Assembly (NCBI GenBank): GCA_964465665.1
Contig: CAYXKM010000272.1
Coordinates: forward strand, 1 to 12,941
Source: JAKEGN01 sp964465665
GTDB lineage: Bacteria; Pseudomonadota; Gammaproteobacteria; Steroidobacterales; Woeseiaceae
Direction of reading: 5' to 3'
Length of the DNA stretch: 12,941 bases
How positions within the stretch are numbered: position 1 is the stretch's first letter; each line of letters begins with the position of its first letter. Positions 8,077-12,941 of this stretch are shown here, piece after piece. Under the pieces are notes generated by a model, which saw only the letters and a program-made list of their open reading frames with translations, had not been told where the DNA came from and searched no databases. Made by a program: the position numbers and the translations under genes.

Positions 8077-8688
8077 ATGAACGTCGAAAACCTGACACGG
8101 CGATTGTTCCTGCAAGGCAGCGCCGGCGCAGCGTTTGCGCGCACCGGCATCGCGGGGTTGCTGGCGATTGCGGAAAGCGCTTGTACCGCAAGGGACGAAG
8201 CCGTCGCATTCGAGACCTTGTCTGCAACCGAAGCGCGCGAGTTCGAAGCCATCGCCGCACGCATACTGCCGACCACCGACACCCCGGGCGCACGCGAAGC
8301 CGGTGTCGTCTGGTTCATGGATAAGGCATTCGGCTCCTTCGGCGCGGAGTTCTATGCGGAAGCGCAAAAAGGACTCGCGGAATTCCAGTCAACCATCGCT
8401 GCGAACTTTCCGGGTGCGAAGATCTTTTCCGATCTCGATGAGGGCGATCAGGACCGGCACCTGCAGGCAGGACAGAATTCCGGGTTCTTCCAGCTCATGC
8501 GCACGGTCACCATTCTCGGTTTCTTCAGCATGAGCAAGTACGGCGGCAATCGCGACGATGTCGGCTGGAAACTCCTGGGATTGCCCGCGGGACATGCCGC
8601 CTGGCAACCGCCTTTCGGATATTACGATGCCGAGTACGCTGCCGAACCACAGGCGGCGGCGGTTTCGGGAGACCATCATGGCGAATGA
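8077..8688 (+). CDS. Gluconate 2-dehydrogenase subunit 3 family protein, Tat signal
   Basis: Small subunit of a periplasmic GMC-type dehydrogenase complex, needed in known relatives for export and stability of the flavoprotein. 203 residues. The N-terminus has a twin-arginine motif, TRRLFLQG (residues 7-14), followed by a hydrophobic Ala/Gly-rich stretch to about residue 34. The family core begins at LSATEAREFEAIAARILPTTDTPGA-like sequence (about 47-70) and continues through VVWFMDKAFGSF. The ATG at 8077 is chosen because GGGGAGAA precedes it and the Tat signal starts there; the open frame reaches back to 7894 with unlikely protein sequence. It overlaps the next gene by 11 nt, so the two are co-translated. 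The flavoprotein has no signal of its own and is expected to be carried out folded by this subunit. The true substrate is unknown; the name reflects family only. Confidence 0.87.
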   Translation: MNVENLTRRLFLQGSAGAAFARTGIAGLLAIAESACTARDEAVAFETLSATEAREFEAIAARILPTTDTPGAREAGVVWFMDKAFGSFGAEFYAEAQKGLAEFQSTIAANFPGAKIFSDLDEGDQDRHLQAGQNSGFFQLMRTVTILGFFSMSKYGGNRDDVGWKLLGLPAGHAAWQPPFGYYDAEYAAEPQAAAVSGDHHGE

Positions 8689-10345
8689 AACACAGGTGTC
8701 GTTCCCGAACGACCGGGAAGTGGATTTCGTCATCGTCGGTTCCGGATCGGCCGGCGGCATCATCGCGAAGGAACTGTCGACGAAAGGTTACGATGTGGTG
8801 GTGCTGGAACAGGGCCCGTTCCGCAAAGCTGCGGATTTTACCCACGATGAACTGTCAGTACTTTTTTTGAACGAGCTGCTGGGTGGCGGACAGAAAAACA
8901 ATCAGCAGACCTTCCGCGACGATGCAAACAAGGTTGCCGTGGTGCAACGCAATCCCCCGGCCGAGTACGCACAGACGGTCGGCGGCAGCAGCGTGCACTT
9001 CACCGCCAATTTCTGGCGCTTTCACGAAGTGGATTTCATGGAGCGCAGCCTGCTCGGTCCGATCAGCGGCACCAACTTCGCCGACTGGCCGATCACGTAC
9101 GCGGAACTCGAGCCTTACTACAGCCGCGTCGACTGGGAGATCGGCGTTTCAGGCGCGCCAGGCCCCTTCGATCCGCCGCGCTCGCGGCCGTTCCCGGTTC
9201 CGCCCTTGGCGGTCAAATCATCGGGCGCGCTGCTCGAGAAAGGCGCGAAAGCGATCGGCCTGCACGCGCAGCCGGCGCCGATGGCCATACTCTCGCAACC
9301 GCACAACGGCCGTGCGCCGTGCATCAACTGCGGTTATTGCATGGGTTTCGGATGCGAGGTCGGCGCCAAGTCCTCGACGCTCGCCGCCATGATTCCGCTG
9401 GCGATGGCCAGCGGCCGTTGCGAAATCCGGGCGGAATGCGCGGTGTTCCGGGTCGATACCAACGCCGCCGGCCGCGTCAGCGAGGTCCTTTATTACGACC
9501 CGGCCGGCAAGGAGCGAGCGCAGAAAGCGAAAGCGGTGGTGTTGTCAGCGAATGGCGCGGAAACCGCGCGCCTGCTGTTGAACTCGGCCAACGCGACATT
9601 CCCCGACGGCCTTGCCAATTCCAGCGGTTTCGTCGGCCGGAACCTGATGTTCAACGGTCATTCGGCGACCGGGGGCGTGTTCGAGCACCCGCTGAACGAT
9701 TACAAGGGCGTGCAGGTTACGCGCATCATTCACGACTTCTACGATTCGGACCCGGCGCGCGGTTTCTACGGCGGCGGTGGCATCGATGCGCGGCCGCTGC
9801 TGGTTTCCACGCCGGCGATGTTTGCGATGGCCGGCCTTGCGCCGGACGTGCCGGCCTTCGGCAAGGAGTTCAAGGAGCGGCTCGCGCACGATTTCTCGCA
9901 CCAGATGTCGGTCATCGGGCATACGACCTCACTCGCTCTCGACAGCAACAACATCACTATCGATCCGACGCACAAGGATCGCTGGGGACGGCCGTCGCTG
10001 CGCATGACCTACAAGGATCATCCCGACGATCTCGCCATGGCGACATTCCTGCAGGGATATTCGATGCAGATGCTCGAGGCAGCCGGCGCCAGACAGTCGT
10101 GGGCATTGCCGGTGCACCCGCAGAACGCCGGTGCGCATTTGCTCGGCACCTGCCGCATGGGCAATGACAGCGGCACCTCGGTGGTCGACAAATATCACCG
10201 TTCGCACGACATCCCGAATCTCTTCATTTGCGACGGTTCGAGCTTTGTGACCTCGGGTCGCGGACAACCGACCATGACCATCATGGCGCTGGCATTTCGT
10301 GCCGCCGAGCACATTGGCGACGCCGCACGGCGAAACGAGATCTGA
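8678..10345 (+). CDS. GMC-family FAD oxidoreductase with cysteine cluster (dehydrogenase large subunit)
   Basis: Catalytic flavoprotein, probably an alcohol or sugar dehydrogenase exported with the upstream subunit. 555 residues. The N-terminal FAD-binding fold has VDFVIVGSGSAGG (15-27) and an acidic ribose contact at E44; VGGSSVHFTANFWR (101-114) is the typical GMC block. Four cysteines at 215, 218, 221 and 226 (CINCGYCMGFGC, C-x2-C-x2-C-x4-C) resemble the [3Fe-4S] site known in FAD glucose dehydrogenase and gluconate dehydrogenase large subunits. The C-terminal GMC domain has AHLLGTCRMG (486-495, catalytic His487) and a closing GRGQPTMTIMALA block (527-539) where Q530 stands at the place usually held by Asn or His. 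The ATG at 8678 has GGGAG about 7 nt upstream, and there is no signal peptide. The cytochrome c subunit that usually completes the complex is not in the window. Confidence 0.9.
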   Translation: MANETQVSFPNDREVDFVIVGSGSAGGIIAKELSTKGYDVVVLEQGPFRKAADFTHDELSVLFLNELLGGGQKNNQQTFRDDANKVAVVQRNPPAEYAQTVGGSSVHFTANFWRFHEVDFMERSLLGPISGTNFADWPITYAELEPYYSRVDWEIGVSGAPGPFDPPRSRPFPVPPLAVKSSGALLEKGAKAIGLHAQPAPMAILSQPHNGRAPCINCGYCMGFGCEVGAKSSTLAAMIPLAMASGRCEIRAECAVFRVDTNAAGRVSEVLYYDPAGKERAQKAKAVVLSANGAETARLLLNSANATFPDGLANSSGFVGRNLMFNGHSATGGVFEHPLNDYKGVQVTRIIHDFYDSDPARGFYGGGGIDARPLLVSTPAMFAMAGLAPDVPAFGKEFKERLAHDFSHQMSVIGHTTSLALDSNNITIDPTHKDRWGRPSLRMTYKDHPDDLAMATFLQGYSMQMLEAAGARQSWALPVHPQNAGAHLLGTCRMGNDSGTSVVDKYHRSHDIPNLFICDGSSFVTSGRGQPTMTIMALAFRAAEHIGDAARRNEI

Positions 10346-10353
10346 TCGTGCAT

Positions 10354-10824
10354 ATGAACGGATACAGGGCATTGCCCGCCATCGCCGCTATGCTGTGCAT
10401 CGGTTGCCAGCCGGCACAGACTCCAGTCGAGGAAAACGAAATGACCGACGTGCAATACCTCAACATGCCAGGCACCGAGAATCTCGGACTGCCGTTCTCA
10501 TCGGCGGTCCGCGTCGGCAATACGCTGTATCTCTCCGGGAATATCGGCAACGTGCCCGGCAAGAACGAACTGGTCTCCGGCGGGATCGCTGCAGAAACCC
10601 GGCAAACGATGGAGAACATGAAAGCGGTGCTCGAGCAATTCGGCTCGTCGATGGACCGGGTAGTGAAATGCACGGTGTTCCTCGCCGACATCGGCGAGTG
10701 GGCAGCGATGAACGCCGTCTATCGCACGTATTTCGTCAATCCGCCGGCCCGCAGCGCGCTCGGTTCGAGCGGCCTTGCGCTGAATGCCCGCGTCGAGATC
10801 GAGTGCATCGCCACTGTCGATTGA
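10354..10824 (+). CDS. RidA/YjgF family protein, possibly with secretion signal
   Basis: RidA proteins deaminate reactive enamine/imine intermediates or serve related roles. The RidA domain spans the last 127 residues, with PARS carrying the family's catalytic Arg (PPARSALGSSGLA) and VEIECIATV at the end. Two starts are credible. ATG 10354 (156 aa), 8 nt after the GMC stop, gives MNGYRALPAIAAMLCIGCQP, which looks like a signal peptide with an imperfect lipobox (Cys at -3). ATG 10441 (127 aa, the usual RidA length) has GAGGA 7 nt upstream and would be cytoplasmic. A GTG at 10348 is also in frame. I give the longer form because of operon spacing and the signal-like N-terminus, but am not sure. 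The gene ends with tandem stops TGA TAA. Its position after a dehydrogenase pair suggests a shared pathway, substrate unknown. Confidence 0.82.
   Translation: MNGYRALPAIAAMLCIGCQPAQTPVEENEMTDVQYLNMPGTENLGLPFSSAVRVGNTLYLSGNIGNVPGKNELVSGGIAAETRQTMENMKAVLEQFGSSMDRVVKCTVFLADIGEWAAMNAVYRTYFVNPPARSALGSSGLALNARVEIECIATVD
10429..10433 (+). promoter_or_regulatory. Internal Shine-Dalgarno before the second RidA start
   Basis: GAGGA lies 7 nt before the in-frame ATG at 10441, exactly where the classical RidA domain begins. It is stronger than anything ahead of the ATG at 10354, where only purine-poor sequence is seen. It either marks the real start or allows a second, cytoplasmic product. Confidence 0.55.
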
Positions 10825-10857
10825 TAACAGGCCGGGTCGAAGGCGTTCAACACCACC

Positions 10858-10934
10858 TGTAGGAGCCCGCACGACCGCCATGGACGGCGGAAGTGCCGAA
10901 AACGCAGGAGCAGTTTTCGGCGAGCGGGCGACCC
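10858..10934. repeat. Composite REP-like element with two nested hairpins
   Basis: It opens with TGTAGGAGCCCGC and closes with GCGGGCGACCC, the same head and tail as the two short REP-like units downstream. The outer arms GCCCGC (10865-10870) and GCGGGC (10924-10929) enclose two hairpins: CCGCC/GGCGG (10875-10879 with 10886-10890, loop ATGGAC) and a perfect 9-bp stem GCCGAAAAC/GTTTTCGGC (10895-10903 with 10913-10921, loop 10904-10912). Single-stranded, it would fold into a three-way, cloverleaf-like form. No T-tract follows, so a simple intrinsic terminator is unlikely. Confidence 0.7.
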
Positions 10935-10940
10935 GGTTCG

Positions 10941-10980
10941 CCACCGCCGCGCCGGCATGCCGCCACGCCGGCGGCTGTGG
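10941..10980. repeat. GC-rich imperfect inverted repeat
   Basis: CCACCGCCGC (10941-10950) pairs with GCGGCTGTGG (10971-10980) with one mismatch, around a 20-nt loop that contains the palindrome GGCATGCC (10954-10961). It sits directly between the composite element and the first short REP-like unit. Its function is unknown; it may be a decayed repeat of the same array or a structure acting on convergent transcripts. Confidence 0.5.
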
Positions 10981-10988
10981 ACTTGCGC

Positions 10989-11016
10989 TGTAGGAGCCTG
11001 CATCGCAGGCGACCTG
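10989..11016. repeat. REP-like unit 1
   Basis: TGTAGGAGCCTGC followed by ATC and GCAGGCGACC. The stem GCCTGC/GCAGGC (10996-11001 with 11005-11010) has a 3-nt loop. It shares its first 14 nt and its GCAGGCGAC tail with the unit 42 nt downstream. The layout (GTAGGAGC head, short hairpin, GCGAC tail) is like gammaproteobacterial REP sequences. Confidence 0.75.
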
Positions 11017-11030
11017 TTCTGGCACGATCC

Positions 11031-11058
11031 TGTAGGAGCCTGCACTGCAGGCGACGCG
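11031..11058. repeat. REP-like unit 2
   Basis: Second copy in the same orientation: TGTAGGAGCCTGC, loop ACT, then GCAGGCGAC. The stem is 11038-11043 with 11047-11052. It ends about 20 nt before the stop codon of the convergent phosphatase gene, a usual place for REP elements. Confidence 0.75.
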
Positions 11059-11077
11059 ATCTGAGGCGTTCCGACTA

Positions 11078-12934
11078 TTACTGTTTGCCAGCGGCGAGCT
11101 CGAGCAACTCGTCGCGCCGGCTGGAAAGCGCCGCGAGGCGCTTTCGGTCGAGAACATCGCCCAACGCGGCCTGAAGCATCGCATCGTCCAGCGACTGCAA
11201 TGTCCGAACCCAGGCGTCGCCGAGCGGCAATGTAATGGCCGACGACCACGGGGGCCGAGTCGCTTTCGTTGCGAATGAGTCCTGGTGCCCGACCAGCAGG
11301 AGCTGCCAGCTCTCCGGGGAATACACGATGTTTCTCGGTTGCCGCCCCGGGTTGTAGATAAGCACGTCGAAAACGTACATCGCATTCCATTGTTCGGGCA
11401 GCGGGCACCAGGCGCCGTTTCCGAGACGGCCTGCCGCGCGCTGGGCTTCGTCCCGCACTTTCGCCGGCAGAAACTGCAGGCTGCCCGCATCGCCGTCGAC
11501 TTCCCGCGCGACCGTGACCGGCACCATGTCCAGGGACAGCAACCGGTCCAGCCGGTACGCGGCAACTTCGGGGATGAAATCTTTGCTTCGCGGACTCTTT
11601 ATAAAGACGGCGCTGAGGTCGCCGGCGTCCGACGCGAACGTGACGATCGTGCGCCCGCTTGCGTCTACCGTCTGCGAGCGGATTTCGCCCTGCGCCAGCA
11701 CCGCCTCGAGTTCGTCAGCCGTCAATGCTTCATCGACGAGCCCGGCGCGGCGCGGGTGCGGCACGGGACCGGCACTGGTCGAGCCCGACTCGTTGACGAT
11801 GCCTAGCGCAGGCCCCGTGATCACGAGCGCATTGCCGCTGCCCTTGTACGCCGACGCGAGCATCCCGGTGTCGATCTCGATCACCCGGCCATCAAATCGT
11901 TGCAGCACCCGCCGCGTTGCTGTCGGTGTATGTCCGATCACAACCCGATTGGCACCGATGGCTGCGAGTGTACTGTCCAGTTTGTCGTTTTCCGTCAGCG
12001 CGCTGCAGGCCACGTTGCCGCGGTACCAGAGCGGGCCCTCAGGTCCGTGGATGTCGGATTGGTTCAGCTCGACGACGGTTGCCATCGCGGCACTGATTTC
12101 GGCGGTCTGGTCGGCATTTTGCTGCAAGGGTTCGAGCAATTCCGCGTGATAATAGAAGTTCTCCGTGGGACTCAGGATGCTGGCATCGTTCAGCAGCACG
12201 AGCGCCTGCAGGTAAGCCTTGAGCTCCGAACGCAGCTTCTGGTTGACCCCGTCCAGACCGAGCTCCGCGATCAGCGGTGACAGGCCGCCGTGTACGAATG
12301 CCGTTCCGTCGATGACGACGAGCAGAGGTTTTTCCAGCAACCAGCGCCCGTAATAGCCGTCCGGGCGGAACGCGCGACGGTGCGCGAAAAAACCCGGCGG
12401 CGCTTTGTTGTCGAAATCACTGCGCAAGGTAGCATTGTCGGCAACGCTCGAGTTCGCAGCGCGAAAATGTTCGAACCAGCGTACTCTTTCGGCAGCATCT
12501 TCTTCGTCGGCGAACGCCGCGTACTCGCCACGGGCGACATAGCGCAGGTCTCCGACCAGGTTCATGACTTCGTGGTTACCGAGCAGCAGGTGCACTGTGC
12601 CGCCGCTCTCCGGCGCCTGCTGCTCGAGCTGCATGACGAGGTCCATGACCTTGCGGGAATCCGCGCCACGATCCAGCAAATCGCCGGTGATGACCAGATG
12701 CGTGTTGCCACCGGCCCATGACTGCTCGCCGTCGATGACCCCGGCATTCCGCAGGGTGCGCAACATGCCATCGTAAGCACCGTGTACATCGCTGATTGCG
12801 ACGACGCGCTCGGCGCCGTCGATCTGCCACGGCGACGCCTGCGCACAGCCGATCAGCGCCAGCAGTACGGGCGGGACCCATGCCCGGTGCACTTTCACCC
12901 TGCGCGGCCTGTTTCCGGATATGGCTGCTTGCAC
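11078..12934 (-). CDS. Lipoprotein fusing Shewanella-like phosphatase to a kinase-like domain
   Basis: 618 residues from GTG 12934. GTG 12898 (MKVHRAW, 606 aa) gives a neater signal peptide, and a start beyond the window edge is not excluded. The lipobox LIGC has its Cys at residue 30, so a membrane-anchored, extracytoplasmic protein is predicted. Residues 43-380 are a PPP-type metallophosphatase with complete metal ligands: D49 and H51 (SDVHG), D85 (GDLLDRG), N120 and H121 (GNHEVMNLVGDLRYV, the Shewanella-like signature), H215 (VHGG) and H335 (GHTP). Residues about 400-618 resemble FAM20/PI3K-like kinase folds: K446 (AVFIKSP), E456 (EVAAYRLDRLL), VPVTVAREVDGDAGSLQF (471-488), then FDVLIYNPGRQPRN (522-535) and H550. 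Where kinases have Asp in the N-x-D-R loop, this has G530. Phosphatase activity, perhaps on phosphotyrosine as in some relatives, is plausible; kinase activity is doubtful. It is convergent with the RidA gene. Confidence 0.85.
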   Translation of the reverse strand: MQAAISGNRPRRVKVHRAWVPPVLLALIGCAQASPWQIDGAERVVAISDVHGAYDGMLRTLRNAGVIDGEQSWAGGNTHLVITGDLLDRGADSRKVMDLVMQLEQQAPESGGTVHLLLGNHEVMNLVGDLRYVARGEYAAFADEEDAAERVRWFEHFRAANSSVADNATLRSDFDNKAPPGFFAHRRAFRPDGYYGRWLLEKPLLVVIDGTAFVHGGLSPLIAELGLDGVNQKLRSELKAYLQALVLLNDASILSPTENFYYHAELLEPLQQNADQTAEISAAMATVVELNQSDIHGPEGPLWYRGNVACSALTENDKLDSTLAAIGANRVVIGHTPTATRRVLQRFDGRVIEIDTGMLASAYKGSGNALVITGPALGIVNESGSTSAGPVPHPRRAGLVDEALTADELEAVLAQGEIRSQTVDASGRTIVTFASDAGDLSAVFIKSPRSKDFIPEVAAYRLDRLLSLDMVPVTVAREVDGDAGSLQFLPAKVRDEAQRAAGRLGNGAWCPLPEQWNAMYVFDVLIYNPGRQPRNIVYSPESWQLLLVGHQDSFATKATRPPWSSAITLPLGDAWVRTLQSLDDAMLQAALGDVLDRKRLAALSSRRDELLELAAGKQ

Positions 12935-12941
12935 CGGTCGC

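Noticed and set aside
9319..10167. 282-codon plus-strand open frame inside the GMC gene
   Set aside because: It is a +1 frame shadow, Arg/Gly-rich, while the GMC frame carries all conserved motifs.
10895..10921. Intrinsic terminator at the 9-bp hairpin
   Set aside because: The stem is not followed by a T-run on either strand, and it lies within a REP-like composite element, so a repeat call fits better.
10858..11058. CRISPR array
   Set aside because: The repeats are palindromic, only two to three, unequal in length, and have no regular spacers or cas genes nearby.
11078..11760. HipA-type toxin for the C-terminal kinase-like domain
   Set aside because: There is no antitoxin gene or HTH partner, the domain is fused to an exported phosphatase, and the catalytic Asp is missing.

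Overview
The window looks like a chromosomal segment from a GC-rich proteobacterium, most likely a gammaproteobacterium. The reasons are the xdhABC/puuD/puuE/uraH/uraD gene set, a Tat-dependent GMC dehydrogenase pair, and REP-like hairpins beginning TGTAGGAGC, a style common in Xanthomonas/Lysobacter/Pseudomonas-type genomes. The genus cannot be fixed from sequence reading alone.

Left part (1-7831, all minus strand): a tightly packed seven-gene purine catabolism operon, read right to left as uraH-xdhA-xdhB-xdhC-puuD-puuE-uraD, with uraD cut by the window edge. Gaps are 4 to 13 nt and two junctions are GTGA overlaps. Together the products take hypoxanthine/xanthine to urate (XdhAB, matured by XdhC), urate to 5-hydroxyisourate (PuuD, membrane-bound with a cytochrome c domain), then to OHCU (UraH), S-allantoin (UraD) and allantoate (PuuE). 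Every step is present with intact catalytic motifs. No regulator, purine transporter or guanine deaminase lies inside the window.

Middle (7832-8076): a 245-nt divergent intergenic region with a weak sigma70-like promoter facing uraH and a TTGCA-N5-TGCAA inverted repeat over its -35 position.

Right-middle (8077-10824, plus strand): a three-gene unit. It has a Tat-signal small subunit of the gluconate 2-dehydrogenase subunit 3 family, an overlapping GMC-family flavoprotein with a four-cysteine probable Fe-S motif, and a RidA-family protein that may carry a secretion signal or may start internally behind a strong Shine-Dalgarno. The substrate of the dehydrogenase is unknown.

Right (10825-12941): a convergent 253-nt gap filled with hairpin repeats, namely two short REP-like units and one composite unit whose arms enclose two further hairpins. 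Next comes a minus-strand gene for a predicted lipoprotein that joins a Shewanella-like (PPP-type) phosphatase to a C-terminal domain resembling FAM20/PI3K-like kinases but lacking the catalytic Asp. This fusion is the least conventional protein in the window.
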